From: Candidatus Yanofskybacteria bacterium RIFCSPHIGHO2_01_FULL_41_26
GTDB taxonomy: Bacteria; Patescibacteria; Paceibacteria; 2-02-FULL-40-12; GWA2-44-9
Reading direction: 5' to 3'
Assembly: GCA_001794055.1 (NCBI GenBank)
Contig: MGJB01000002.1
Coordinates: forward strand, 1 to 46,933
Length of the DNA stretch: 46,933 nt
The position numbers were made by a program, and so were the translations under genes. The notes beneath the pieces were generated by a model that saw nothing but the letters and a program-made list of their open reading frames with translations, searched no databases and was not told the DNA's origin. Below are positions 14,976 through 22,449 of the stretch, piece by piece (position 1 is the stretch's first letter; every line of letters starts with the position of its first letter).

Positions 14976-15194
14976 ATGTTTAAAAATACTGGCACATTGT
15001 GCATTGTTTGTAAGTTGGGCGAGCTTATCCAAAATGCTTACGAAGATTTTCATTGCAATACTTGCGGACTGAAATATAAGTTTTTGCCGGCCAGAACACT
15101 ATTACCCCCCGAATCTAATGATTCCATGGTTCAAATGCAGCCGGGAATATGTGTGGTAAAAAAGTCAACATCAATTTTTTCGAAAGACCGATGA
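14976..15194 (+). CDS. Small zinc-ribbon-like protein, 72 aa
   Basis: Two CxxC pairs, CIVC at residue 9 and CNTC at residue 27, are spaced as in small zinc ribbons. The rest (residues 35-72) is polar with no recognisable domain. An AGGGG site stands 8 bases before the ATG and the gene follows the M23 peptidase closely, so they are probably co-transcribed. The stop codon lies inside the terminator hairpin. Family unknown. Confidence 0.65.
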   Translation: MFKNTGTLCIVCKLGELIQNAYEDFHCNTCGLKYKFLPARTLLPPESNDSMVQMQPGICVVKKSTSIFSKDR

Positions 15195-15210
15195 TTTCAT
15201 CGGTTTTTAT
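15187..15210 (+). terminator. Intrinsic terminator
   Basis: ACCGATGA/TCATCGGT stem with a 2-nt loop and TTTTTATT. It covers the 3' ends of both the zinc-ribbon gene and the convergent recombinase gene. Confidence 0.8.
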
Positions 15211-16111
15211 TGTGAAATTTTTTATGTATTTCCCTCAATTGTTTATCTGTTACATGAGTATAGATTTGAGTCGTTGTAACCGAAGAGTGGCCTAGCATTG
15301 ATTGAACGGAACGAATGTCGGCGCCGTTGCGCAAGAGATCAGTGGCGTAGCTGTGGCGAAGTGTATGGGGCGATACATTTTTTCCGACAATTCCGGCTTT
15401 GGTGGCGTGTTTTTCTACGATTCTCTGGATACTGCGGGGGGTGAGCCGTAAGTTAGAATTTTTGGAAAATATGTTGGTTTTAGGAATTCGGATAAACAAT
15501 GCCTCATCTATATCCGATCTTTTATCTAGATATTTATTTATATTCCCCTTAGCTTCATCAGATAAAAATACCACTCTAATCTTGCTTCCCTTTCCCCGAA
15601 TGCTTAGTTCTCCTCGTGTCGTGTCTATTTTATCTCTATCCAACGAGCAAAGCTCTGATACGCGCATACCGGTGCTGAACAAGGTGCCAAGAATTGCCCT
15701 GTCTCTTAAGACATCCAAGCTGTCTCCTTTTGGGGACTTAAGAAGTCGTTCCAATTCATCCGTTTCGAGAAATGTAACCTCTCTCTCTTCTTGTTTTCCC
15801 AGCTCAACTTTTTCGGCAGAGACGGATTTAATATCTCTTTTCGCTAAATACTTTAAGAAACTTCTCAAGGCGATGATGTGATAGTTTTGGGTGACTTTCT
15901 TGAGCGGATTACCCTCACTGTCTTTGAGGCGGTTTAAATAAAGCCGATACTGCCTTATCAGGTCTTCGGTGATGCCTGACGGGCCGGAAACTTTAGCAAA
16001 TTGCAAAAATCTATCCAAATATCGGCCATAATTTTCCATAGTTTTTGGCGAACGGTTCTTCTCTATTTCCAGATGCTCAAGATACTGAATTTTTAGGTCT
16101 TTCAGGTCCAT
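15197..16111 (-). CDS. xerC: Tyrosine recombinase, XerC/XerD-like
   Basis: A 304-aa site-specific recombinase with an N-terminal SAM-like core-binding domain (residues ~1-90) and a C-terminal catalytic domain. The active-site set is complete: Arg in TGMRVSEL, Lys in GKGSKIRV, HTLRHSY (H-x-x-R), GHSS and the nucleophile Tyr in QIYTHV near residue 283. The size and sequence fit chromosome-dimer resolution enzymes of the Xer type rather than phage integrases, and no phage genes are near. CPR genomes often have only one Xer, so XerC and XerD cannot be told apart here. It converges on the M23 transcript and diverges from rpsO. Confidence 0.9.
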   Translation of the reverse strand: MDLKDLKIQYLEHLEIEKNRSPKTMENYGRYLDRFLQFAKVSGPSGITEDLIRQYRLYLNRLKDSEGNPLKKVTQNYHIIALRSFLKYLAKRDIKSVSAEKVELGKQEEREVTFLETDELERLLKSPKGDSLDVLRDRAILGTLFSTGMRVSELCSLDRDKIDTTRGELSIRGKGSKIRVVFLSDEAKGNINKYLDKRSDIDEALFIRIPKTNIFSKNSNLRLTPRSIQRIVEKHATKAGIVGKNVSPHTLRHSYATDLLRNGADIRSVQSMLGHSSVTTTQIYTHVTDKQLREIHKKFHNKNR

Positions 16112-16153
16112 TGTCTTGATTATAAATCTTTGTGTCGCAAAATGTAAGTTGAT

Positions 16154-16182
16154 TTGCAGGTAAATTATATTTGTGCTAATAT
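16154..16182 (+). promoter_or_regulatory. Promoter of rpsO (extended -10)
   Basis: TGCTAATAT gives an extended -10 with a full TAATAT, and a poor TTGCAG lies 17 bp upstream. The mRNA leader would be about 13 nt. Confidence 0.5.
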
Positions 16183-16201
16183 GTCAAAGTAATATTGGAA
16201 C

Positions 16202-16468
16202 ATGTTGACCCCAAAAGAAAAATTAAAAGTTATAGAAAAAGTTAAGATCCATGATAAGGATACGGGTTCTGCCGAGGCGCAAATTGCTTTGTTTACTGAG
16301 GAAATTGAACAACTTGCCAAGCATCTCAAAAAACATGGCAAAGATAACTCATCTCGCCTCGGGTTGTTAAAAATGGTTTCCAAGAGAAAACGACTTTTGG
16401 ATTATCTCAAAAGAGAAGCCCCCAAAAGACATGCTTCAGTTGTTAAAAAACTCGGTTTAGATAAGTAA
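16202..16468 (+). CDS. rpsO: 30S ribosomal protein S15 (uS15)
   Basis: 88 aa, the usual S15 length. Family residues are present in DTGSAEAQIALFTEEIEQLAKHLK, HGKDNSSRLGLLKMVSKRKRLLDYLK and the C-terminal LGL. S15 binds the central domain of 16S rRNA early in assembly. In many bacteria it precedes pnp, and in E. coli it is co-transcribed with it. That neighbourhood is kept here, with only an NYN-domain gene in between. A hairpin (CTACAGG/CCTGTAG) follows the stop. Confidence 0.97.
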   Translation: MLTPKEKLKVIEKVKIHDKDTGSAEAQIALFTEEIEQLAKHLKKHGKDNSSRLGLLKMVSKRKRLLDYLKREAPKRHASVVKKLGLDK

Positions 16469-16499
16469 TCTACAGGTCTTGCCTGTAGGTAAAGATTTT

Positions 16500-17015
16500 A
16501 TGTCTCATAAAATTACTGTACCCCAAAGAAAGAACCACCGAATCGGTGTTTTTGTTGACGTTTCAAACATGTATCATTCGGCTAAAAATCTCTACAAATC
16601 GCGGGTCAATTTCCGTGAACTTTTAAAGTTGGCGACTGCCAATAGACAATTGGTCAGGGCCATTGCTTATGTCATCAAGTCTGACACGAAAGAAGAAAAA
16701 GCATTTTTTGATGCTTTGGAAAAAGCCGGTTATGAATTGAAAAGCAAGGACCTTCAAGTGTTTCCGGGAGGCATGAAAAAGGGCGACTGGGATGTGGCAA
16801 TTGCGATTGATGCCGTTACTCTTTCCAAGCTCGTTGACGTTGTAGTACTCGTTTCGGGAGATGGCGACTATGAGCCGTTGGTTGAATTTCTTAAGTTCAA
16901 CGGGACAATTGTTGAAGTGGCCGGATTTAAAAGAAGCACCAGTTCAAAGTTAATAGATGTCGCCAATAATTTTACAGATTTAGAAGAATTGAAAGAAAAG
17001 ATATTGCTCAAATAA
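16500..17015 (+). CDS. NYN-domain (LabA/DUF88-like) protein
   Basis: The PIN-like NYN fold is indicated by GVFVDVSNMYHSAKN near the start (first acidic residue), KKGDWDVAIAIDAV in the middle and VVLVSGDGDYEPLVEFLK (acidic cluster), followed by EVAGF. NYN proteins are predicted or shown metal-dependent RNases acting in RNA processing. Its location between rpsO and pnp fits a role in RNA turnover, but that is inference. I start it at ATG 16500, giving 171 aa. A TTG 21 bases upstream falls inside a hairpin and is less likely. A terminator follows. Confidence 0.85.
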   Translation: MSHKITVPQRKNHRIGVFVDVSNMYHSAKNLYKSRVNFRELLKLATANRQLVRAIAYVIKSDTKEEKAFFDALEKAGYELKSKDLQVFPGGMKKGDWDVAIAIDAVTLSKLVDVVVLVSGDGDYEPLVEFLKFNGTIVEVAGFKRSTSSKLIDVANNFTDLEELKEKILLK

Positions 17016-17042
17016 AAATCCAGCGGAAGGCTGGATTTTTTA
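17015..17042 (+). terminator. Intrinsic terminator
   Basis: AAAATCCAGC/GCTGGATTTT stem, 5-nt loop and T run after the NYN gene. It separates rpsO-NYN from pnp. Confidence 0.85.
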
Positions 17043-17119
17043 AAAGAGTTGTGGTACGTTCACCATAGAGTTAATTAACAACCAGCAAAGGCATCAAAAA
17101 CCAATACTAATGGGGCTTG

Positions 17120-17212
17120 CAATATTGGCCAAAGGAAATATCGAAATACCTGCCTGTCCGGCAGGCGGGTCGACATGTCGAAATATCTTTTGGCCAGAAT
17201 TGTTTTTTACTC
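17120..17212 (+). promoter_or_regulatory. pnp: Large leader hairpin of pnp
   Basis: Upstream of pnp, TGGCCAAA and nearby bases at ~17126 pair imperfectly with TTTTGGCCA at ~17190. The tip is a GC-rich palindrome, CCTGCCTGTCCGGCAGGCGG. A TTTTTT run follows the 3' arm, so the hairpin could act as a transcription attenuator. In E. coli, pnp is autoregulated through RNase III cutting of a leader stem, so a regulatory role is plausible. Confidence 0.55.
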
Positions 17213-17230
17213 TTTTGTTGGTATTTAGTC

Positions 17231-19354
17231 ATGGACATAAAAACTTATAAAGAAGAGTTTGCCGGGAAGCCATTAATGGTTGAATTTGGTCGTCTTGGTG
17301 GACAAGCCAATGGTTCTTGCCGGATTCAGTATGGCGAAACGACGGTGCTTGTTAACGCCACTATGTCGGCTCACCAGAAACAGGTTGACTATATGCCCCT
17401 CTCGGTTGATTACGAAGAAAAATATTATGCCGCTGGAAAGATAAAAGGTTCGAAATGGATAAAACGCGAAACCCGTCCTTCGGACGAGGCCATTTTGACC
17501 GGTCGAGTAATTGACCGTTCAATTCGCCCTCGTTTTAATCACAACATCAGAAATGAAATTCAGGTTGTTGCAACCGTGCTTTCTTTCGACGGAGTTAACG
17601 ACCCTGACATGCCTGCACTTTTTGGCGCTTCGCTGGCACTTATGACTTCGGATATTCCTTTTGACGGACCCATTGCCGGGGTAAGGGTCGGCAGGATTGG
17701 AGGCAAGCTTGTTTTCAACCCAACTTATAAGGAAAGAACTGAAAGCGATTTTGACATTATTGTTGCGGGAACAGCCAATAAAATAAACATGATAGAAGCT
17801 GGTGCCAAAATAGTTCCTGAGAAAGATGTAACCGAAGCTATCGCTGCTGGCTTTAAAGAATTTCAGAGTTTAATTAAATTGCAGAATAAAATTGCTAAAG
17901 AGTTTGCTTCCAAGAAAAAAGAACTATCGGTGTTTACTCACGACGAGGCATTGGTATTGGCGGTTAGAAATTTTGCTGATACAAAATTAGAGAAAGCTCT
18001 TTATGCTCCCGGTAAGAATAAAACTGAATTTTACGAAGGATTGGGTCAGATCAAAGACGACTTGATGATTTATATCAAAGAACAGTATAAAGAGTATCCT
18101 GAATTAAGTAAAAAAATTGACGAGGCTGGATCTGTCTATGAAGAAGAAATAGACCGTATCGTCCACAGAAATATTATTGATCCGCCGGCTGGCGGAGAAA
18201 AAAGACCCGATGGCAGAAAGACCGATGAATTAAGACCGTTGAACGCCGAGGTCGGCATTCTTCCCCATTCCCACGGAACAGGACTATTTAATCGCGGCAC
18301 CACTCAAGCGCTTTCTATTTTGACTTTAGCAGCTCCTGGACTTGAACAGTGGATAGAGACGATGGAAATAGATCTTACCAAAAAGCGTTTTATGCACCAT
18401 TATGTTTTTCCTCCTTTCAGTGTCGGAGAAGTCGGCCGAATGGGCGGAGGCGGCCGCCGTGAAATTGGCCATGGAGCTTTGGCTGAAAGATCGCTTGAAC
18501 CAATTATTCCCGCTAAGGACAAATTCCCATACACCATTCGTGTTGTTTCAGAAATCCTCTCTTCAAACGGATCATCGTCTATGGCTTCGGTCTGTGGTTC
18601 TACTTTGGCTTTGATGGATGGCGGAGTTCCTATCAAATCCTCCGCTGCTGGCATTGCTATGGGTTTGATGTTGGACGAGAAGGGTGAGAAGTATAAAATT
18701 CTTACCGATATTCAAGGTCCAGAAGACCATCACGGCGACATGGATTTGAAAGTTGCCGGAACCAAAGATGGCGTAACTGGAATGCAAATGGATGTAAAAG
18801 TTGAGGGAATTACTGTTGAGATAGTTGAAAAAACGTTGATTCAGGCCAAAAAAGCTCGCTTGGAAATCTTAGCGGCTATGGAAAAGGCAATCAGCACTCC
18901 TCGGCCGGAATTATCTCCGCATGCTCCCCGAGTAGAAACGATTAAAATTAATCCTGCCAAGATCGGAGCTCTTATCGGTCCGGGAGGCAAGATAATAAAT
19001 GAAATTATTGAAAAAACCGGGGCTGAAATTGATATTGAAGATGACGGCTCGGTGTTTGTGACTTCTCTAACTCCTGAAGGGATGAAAAAGGCGTTGGCCC
19101 TGATTCAAGAAGTTACATATGAACCACAACCTGGAGACGAATTTGATGGTACGGTGGTAAGCATCAGAGATTTCGGGGCTTTCGTAGAAATAATACCTGG
19201 TAAAGACGGGATGGTCCACATATCAGAAATCAGTACACAAAGAGTAAATAAAGTGACTGATGTTCTGAAAATGGGCCAGAAGGTTCATGTTTGGGTCAAG
19301 GCCGTTGACGATATGGGGAAGATAAGTTTGACGATGAAGCCCCCTAGAAGATAA
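17231..19354 (+). CDS. pnp: Polynucleotide phosphorylase
   Basis: PNPase degrades RNA from the 3' end by phosphorolysis, releasing nucleoside diphosphates. The 707-aa product has two RNase PH domains (FGRLGGQANGSC.. and, near residue 330, a second with GTTQALSILTL, MGLMLDEKGEKYKILTDIQG and the catalytic-region acidic residues), a KH domain (IGALIGPGGKIINEIIEKTG) and an S1 domain (GTVVSIRDFGAFVEIIPGKDGMVHISEI). I start at ATG 17231 because MDIKTYKEEFAGKPLMVEFG matches the family. The open frame continues upstream to 17117, but that stretch is the leader hairpin. Confidence 0.97.
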   Translation: MDIKTYKEEFAGKPLMVEFGRLGGQANGSCRIQYGETTVLVNATMSAHQKQVDYMPLSVDYEEKYYAAGKIKGSKWIKRETRPSDEAILTGRVIDRSIRPRFNHNIRNEIQVVATVLSFDGVNDPDMPALFGASLALMTSDIPFDGPIAGVRVGRIGGKLVFNPTYKERTESDFDIIVAGTANKINMIEAGAKIVPEKDVTEAIAAGFKEFQSLIKLQNKIAKEFASKKKELSVFTHDEALVLAVRNFADTKLEKALYAPGKNKTEFYEGLGQIKDDLMIYIKEQYKEYPELSKKIDEAGSVYEEEIDRIVHRNIIDPPAGGEKRPDGRKTDELRPLNAEVGILPHSHGTGLFNRGTTQALSILTLAAPGLEQWIETMEIDLTKKRFMHHYVFPPFSVGEVGRMGGGGRREIGHGALAERSLEPIIPAKDKFPYTIRVVSEILSSNGSSSMASVCGSTLALMDGGVPIKSSAAGIAMGLMLDEKGEKYKILTDIQGPEDHHGDMDLKVAGTKDGVTGMQMDVKVEGITVEIVEKTLIQAKKARLEILAAMEKAISTPRPELSPHAPRVETIKINPAKIGALIGPGGKIINEIIEKTGAEIDIEDDGSVFVTSLTPEGMKKALALIQEVTYEPQPGDEFDGTVVSIRDFGAFVEIIPGKDGMVHISEISTQRVNKVTDVLKMGQKVHVWVKAVDDMGKISLTMKPPRR

Positions 19355-19450
19355 CGCTCCGCCCCCTCCCCATTTTCGACCTATTGCTTGCGCCTTCGGT
19401 CTCCTACAGAGATTCGAAAGGCGGCCAAAGCACGCTTCTCCGAGATCGGA

Positions 19451-19574
19451 CAAATGCTCAAATTAGATCTCAATTTGCTTAATAAATCTTAGCATCCGTT
19501 TCTCCTTCGACAAGCTCAGGATTTTCTGGCTAAGATTTATTATCTAAGAAAATTATCAACTAATTTGAGCATTG
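19451..19574 (+). repeat. Structured element X (copy 1 of 2)
   Basis: A ~124-bp element starting CAAATGCTCAAATTAG and ending CTAATTTGAGCATTG, which pair as terminal arms. Inside, AATAAATCTTAGC pairs with GCTAAGATTTATT with a 3-nt bulge beyond. The tip contains CCTTCGACAAGCTCAGG. It shares CAATTTGCTTAATAAAT exactly with element Y, and the paired arms differ from Y by compensatory changes. It lies about 100 bp beyond the pnp stop. Confidence 0.75.
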
Positions 19575-19715
19575 CGTTATTTTGGGCAATGGTGGCCATG
19601 ATTGGATTTTTGCCCTGTGTGTTGTTTGGTGGTCAGTTGTAGCTTCGATACAGAAAGGTCTAGTGGTCGTCACCTGACGAACTGCTGGCTCCCCTGTCTC
19701 GGGGCTTTTATTTTT
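19575..19715 (+). other. Gene-free stretch ending in a terminator, possible small RNA
   Basis: After element X come GGGCAA..TTGCCC (19584-19615), a hairpin TCGTCA-CC-TGACGA (~19667-19680) and a terminator-like CCCC-TGTCTC-GGGG followed by TTTTATTTTT. No reading frame of note occurs. A small transcript is possible, but no convincing promoter was found. Confidence 0.3.
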
Positions 19716-19784
19716 AAATGTTTACAACTTATTTCCTGATTGTGTTAAAATAAAATAGTTAAAAGTTTATCGAGTTCATCATGT

Positions 19785-19828
19785 TTATAAAGTTAACTTT
19801 AAGAACTTTATAACTTTACGAACTTTCA
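19785..19828 (+). repeat. Degenerate AACTTTA tandem repeat
   Basis: Units AACTTTA, AACTTTA, AACTTTA, AACTTTC and AACTATC occur every 7-9 nt just before the start of the proline-rich gene. It resembles the 7-nt tandem repeats found inside several genes of the window. Confidence 0.5.
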
Positions 19829-19837
19829 ACTATCTCT

Positions 19838-21214
19838 ATGGCAGACGATAATAACACTACAAAAAATATGGATATAAATGATTTGGTCAGGGAATTAAGC
19901 AAGAGTCCTACAAGTCCAGTGCCCCCTTCGCCTTCTCCTGCGCCTCAAGCGCCGAGGCCGGCTTTTCCTTCTCCTCCTCCTCCGATTACTCCTTTCCAAC
20001 CAAAACCATCGGAAATGCCTCGACCCCAGTTTAATGCTCCTCCTCGACAGTTTGACAAACCCATGCCTACCGACAAACAGGCAATTCAGCCAAAACCAGC
20101 TCCAACAGCCCCAACTCCAACCATGCCTACTCCTGCTGTCCCCCTTCCGACTCCAGGGGTCAAAGAATATCAGTCATCCATAAGAACGATGAATGAAGAT
20201 ATTTCCAGACTTAAACAAGGCCAAAAACCGACGGGAATCGACGTTCCAAGAAAGGTTGAACAGGTTGTTCCTGCTCCGGTGACACCTTCTCCAACTAAAC
20301 CAGTGATACCGAGTCCACAATTAAAAGTTCCAAGCGTAAATCTTGGTGAAACACAAAAAACCGGGCCCATAGCTCAATCAAAAGATGTTTCTAAGCCGCC
20401 CGCAATTCCGAAAGTAGAGCCGAAACCTCAAATTTATATTCCTCAAGAAGGCCAAAAAGGCGGCAACAGAAATATGCTTTTTATCGGAATTGGCGCCGCG
20501 GCCATAGTGGCGGGATTTTCGTATTGGTTCTTTGTTTTAAGATTGCCGGCCTCTGATTTTATAGTTGAATTACCCACTCCTGTTCCGACAGCTATGACAA
20601 CTCCGACTCCTGTTTTGAGCGATATTTTTGCAAATTTAGAAAACCAAACGGTCTGTACCTCTGAATGCACTCCAAGTTCTTTTTTTGAAGATATTAATGA
20701 GCAACCGATTAGCGGAGGGCAATTCAAGTTTCTTTATTTTAGTGAAAACAACACATTGCGAACGATTGCTCAGTTGTTTGATGATTTCAAATTGGTTTAC
20801 CCGGGTAGCCTGAAAGGCTTATTAGGAGAAGATCGTGGAATATTTGTTTATGGTCAGAAGGAAATATTTGACCAAAAAGGCCTGATTAGAACCGATTCCA
20901 TAGTTGAAAAACGCTTGGTACTTATTAATGAAGCAACAGACTCCATCGCAGTTTCTCAACTGTTGAAAGAATGGGAAACAGATATGCCGAATAATTTAAG
21001 AGAAATATTTTTACTTGAATTAAAGAGGCAGACGAGCCAAGCTTTTTCTGATAATTTTTATCGAGGGGTCAGTATAAGATATCAAAATTTTGCATATTCA
21101 GACAAAAGCATAGATTATGCGGTTGTCGCTGCTCCTAATGGCAAATCATATTTGGTTATAGCCGGTTCAAGAGAAGCTATGTACGCAACAATAGATAAAC
21201 TCCTAGGCTTTTAA
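19838..21214 (+). CDS. Proline-rich single-pass membrane protein, 458 aa
   Basis: Residues ~25-200 form a disordered cytoplasmic segment very rich in proline (PPSPSPAPQAPRP, SPPPPITPFQP). A transmembrane helix follows (MLFIGIGAAAIVAGFSYWFF, about 215-235), then a short T/P linker and an extracytoplasmic domain of ~190 residues. That domain has two cysteines (CTSEC), a pattern LRTIAQLFDDFKL and a C-terminal YLVIAGSREAMYATIDKLL. I know similar architectures in Parcubacteria only as hypothetical proteins; a role in envelope organisation is a guess. No Shine-Dalgarno is evident at the ATG, and the start is taken from the conserved-looking MADDNNTT. Confidence 0.75.
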   Translation: MADDNNTTKNMDINDLVRELSKSPTSPVPPSPSPAPQAPRPAFPSPPPPITPFQPKPSEMPRPQFNAPPRQFDKPMPTDKQAIQPKPAPTAPTPTMPTPAVPLPTPGVKEYQSSIRTMNEDISRLKQGQKPTGIDVPRKVEQVVPAPVTPSPTKPVIPSPQLKVPSVNLGETQKTGPIAQSKDVSKPPAIPKVEPKPQIYIPQEGQKGGNRNMLFIGIGAAAIVAGFSYWFFVLRLPASDFIVELPTPVPTAMTTPTPVLSDIFANLENQTVCTSECTPSSFFEDINEQPISGGQFKFLYFSENNTLRTIAQLFDDFKLVYPGSLKGLLGEDRGIFVYGQKEIFDQKGLIRTDSIVEKRLVLINEATDSIAVSQLLKEWETDMPNNLREIFLLELKRQTSQAFSDNFYRGVSIRYQNFAYSDKSIDYAVVAAPNGKSYLVIAGSREAMYATIDKLLGF

Positions 21215-21222
21215 TGGGGTGA

Positions 21223-21401
21223 CACATTGTGTATAACCTGTTGTCACTATCAAGCAATGTCACCAATAACCACTTGTCCAAGCAAGTGGTTATTGAATCA
21301 TTTTACTTATTTAAAGCCAATTTTTCATGGTGACATGGTGACATTATCACCATGTCACCATGGTGTCACCTTATCCACAGTTTTGCTATTGCAATGTCAC
21401 C
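21223..21401 (+). promoter_or_regulatory. ATGTCACC motif cluster with DnaA-box-like sites
   Basis: Seven to eight copies of ATGTCACC or near variants occur in both orientations. Four are built into a perfect 16-bp inverted repeat, CATGGTGACATGGTGA with a 5-nt loop (21326-21362). A TTATCCACA (21371-21379, matching the DnaA box) and a near match TGTGTATAA (21228-21236) flank the cluster, with a 12-bp hairpin at 21265-21294 and an AT-rich stretch at 21295-21325 between them. One motif copy lies inside the spacer of the promoter that follows, which suggests operator sites. Confidence 0.65.
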
Positions 21402-21417
21402 ATCGACTTTATATAAT
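21389..21417 (+). promoter_or_regulatory. Strong promoter (TTGCAA-17-TATAAT)
   Basis: Consensus -10, 17-bp spacer, 4/6 -35. An ATGTCACC motif overlaps the end of the -35 and the spacer, and GTGTCACC plus TTATCCACA lie just upstream, so a protein binding the motif could block it. No gene follows; see the ncRNA candidate. Confidence 0.7.
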
Positions 21418-21423
21418 TAGTTT

Positions 21424-21546
21424 AGATCTTTGGCTGGTGGTCTGACACACAAGTGGATCATTGGCATTTTTCCTCGCAAGAGGACAGGAGGCGCAGAGCT
21501 CACACTACATATTTTTTAGGAGCGTTCTGCGCCTTTTTTGATTTTT
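21424..21546 (+). ncRNA. Candidate small noncoding RNA, ~120 nt
   Basis: Bounded by the promoter above and by an intrinsic terminator. It has no start codon with a usable frame. A small hairpin CCTC-GCAA-GAGG with a GNRA tetraloop lies at 21471-21482. It does not show the conserved segments of SRP RNA, RNase P RNA, tmRNA or 5S that I looked for. The call rests on signals only. Confidence 0.5.
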
Positions 21547-21549
21547 TGT
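21490..21549 (+). terminator. Intrinsic terminator of the small RNA
   Basis: GGCGCAGA pairs with TCTGCGCC, extended by GCTC/GAGC with a bulge, followed by TTTTTT. The loop is long (~28 nt, AT-rich). Confidence 0.75.
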
Positions 21550-21550
21550 T

Positions 21551-21687
21551 TAATTCTGAATAGGTGACACAACCTCTATGCATGACTGCGGGGTGCACTT
21601 TTTTAAAATATTACTAATTTTAAAAAAGCACACACCCTCCGCCGGTTGCATAGTTGTCAGATGACAACTGGCCATAGAGGTTCAAAC
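21551..21687 (+). repeat. Structured repeat family, copy B
   Basis: Full-length copy in the same orientation as A. It contains ACACAACCTCTATGCATG, a hairpin with apical TTACTA closed by GGTGCAC.. and ..GCACACACC, the block CCCTCCGCCGGTTGC, a small hairpin GTTGTC/GACAAC, and the closing GGCCATAGAGGTTCAAAC. The inner stem differs from copy A at several paired positions while keeping pairing, which argues for selection on structure. Confidence 0.8.
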
Positions 21688-21697
21688 TTTCACTGAT

Positions 21698-21725
21698 TTT
21701 GGCTCAAAGGGCCGGTTTTATTTTG
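21698..21725 (+). terminator. Terminator-like GGC hairpin
   Basis: GGCTCAAAGGGCC followed by GGTTTTATTTT, like the one after element Y. It follows repeat copy B and no gene ends here. Confidence 0.4.
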
Positions 21726-21825
21726 CAAAAGTTGTCTCAGGTAGAGTTTAGATTCTAGTTGAGGTCAGACACCTCAAGAGCTTACCACTTTCTCGCTCGG
21801 TCGCTCACAAGGCCGGTTTGACTTG

Positions 21826-21853
21826 ACAAAAAGATTGAAAGTATTATAGTTAT
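21826..21853 (+). promoter_or_regulatory. Promoter (TTGACA-16-TATAGT)
   Basis: Perfect -35 and 5/6 -10, 40 bp before the start of the 69-aa membrane protein. Between this promoter and repeat B lies ~130 bp with one hairpin (TTGAGGT/ACCTCAA) and no gene. Confidence 0.7.
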
Positions 21854-21893
21854 GTAACTTTCGTGCCAAGAGCAAGAGGGTGGGAGGTAGGAA

Positions 21894-22103
21894 ATGAGAG
21901 TCGAGTTCGTGCCGATTGTTGGATTCCTCGTAAGTTTTCATCGCGCGATAAAAATGCAGTCACTACAAAGAAACAGCGTCATTTCAGTATGGGATGGCAG
22001 TGATTATGTTTTTGGTCCGTTTACAATTTCTGCAATCATTTCTTACGGTTTTCTTCAGTTAATTATTGTGATTCTTGCTTTGTGTAAATCATTTTTAGCA
22101 TAA
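21894..22103 (+). CDS. Small membrane protein, 69 aa
   Basis: A 69-residue protein with a moderately hydrophobic N-terminus (VEFVPIVGFLVSF), a central polar part (NSVISVWDGSDYVFG) and a C-terminal transmembrane helix (AIISYGFLQLIIVILALCKSFL). GGGAGG stands about 8 bases before the ATG. A clear promoter upstream and a terminator 15 bp after the stop make it a single-gene unit. No family recognised. Confidence 0.65.
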   Translation: MRVEFVPIVGFLVSFHRAIKMQSLQRNSVISVWDGSDYVFGPFTISAIISYGFLQLIIVILALCKSFLA

Positions 22104-22118
22104 CAATCAAGTTTATTT

Positions 22119-22150
22119 GCCCCATCTCGCTTTGGGGCTTTTTGTTTTTA
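22119..22150 (+). terminator. Intrinsic terminator
   Basis: GCCCC/GGGGC stem, 10-nt loop, then TTTTTGTTTTT, after the 69-aa membrane protein. Confidence 0.8.
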
Positions 22151-22182
22151 GATAAGCCGTTGATCTTACTTTATCAATGGAA

Positions 22183-22295
22183 GTTTGAATCTTTGTTGCC
22201 AATCGTCACCTGTTTACCCAAACAACCGGCGGAGGGAGAGGCTTTTTACAAAATTAGTAAATTTTAAAAGCGAAACCCTAATCCATTAGAGGGAC
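22183..22295 (-). repeat. Structured repeat family, copy C
   Basis: Read on the minus strand: a hairpin with TTTTAAAATTTACTAATTTT at its tip, GCTTTT pairing with AAAAGC, then CCCTCCGCCGGTTG, GGTGACGATTGGCAAC and AGATTCAAAC. It matches copy B in order and in the conserved tip, block and end, but is inverted and only ~500 bp away. The 5' arm is diverged. Confidence 0.72.
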
Positions 22296-22377
22296 TTATG
22301 GAGTTCGGCAGAACGAGTACGAGGCAAAATTTTAGCAAGAGTTTATGCCGTGCCCGAGAATGGGTTAGGGTTGAGCT

Positions 22378-22405
22378 TTGCTTTTTAAAACAGAATAGTT
22401 ATTAT
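22378..22405 (+). promoter_or_regulatory. Possible promoter of comM (TTGCTT-16-TATTAT)
   Basis: Moderate match located ~45 bp upstream of the comM start. Confidence 0.4.
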
Positions 22406-22449
22406 ATTAAACATCATACTAACTATCGCAGGAGGGGCGATGCGCTTTT

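Noticed and set aside
15197..16111. Phage or integrative-element integrase
   Set aside because: Length and motifs fit a Xer recombinase, and no phage genes, attachment repeats or tRNA target surround it.
21223..21401. CRISPR-like array from the repeated ATGTCACC motifs
   Set aside because: The motif is 8 nt, occurs in both orientations with irregular spacing and has no spacer-repeat pattern or cas genes.
21223..21420. Definite chromosomal origin
   Set aside because: Only one exact DnaA box and one near match are visible, and dnaA, dnaN or rpmH are not near; reported as a finding, not called as oriC.
21424..21546. SRP RNA, RNase P RNA, tmRNA or 6S RNA
   Set aside because: None of the conserved segments I looked for is present; left as an unassigned candidate transcript.
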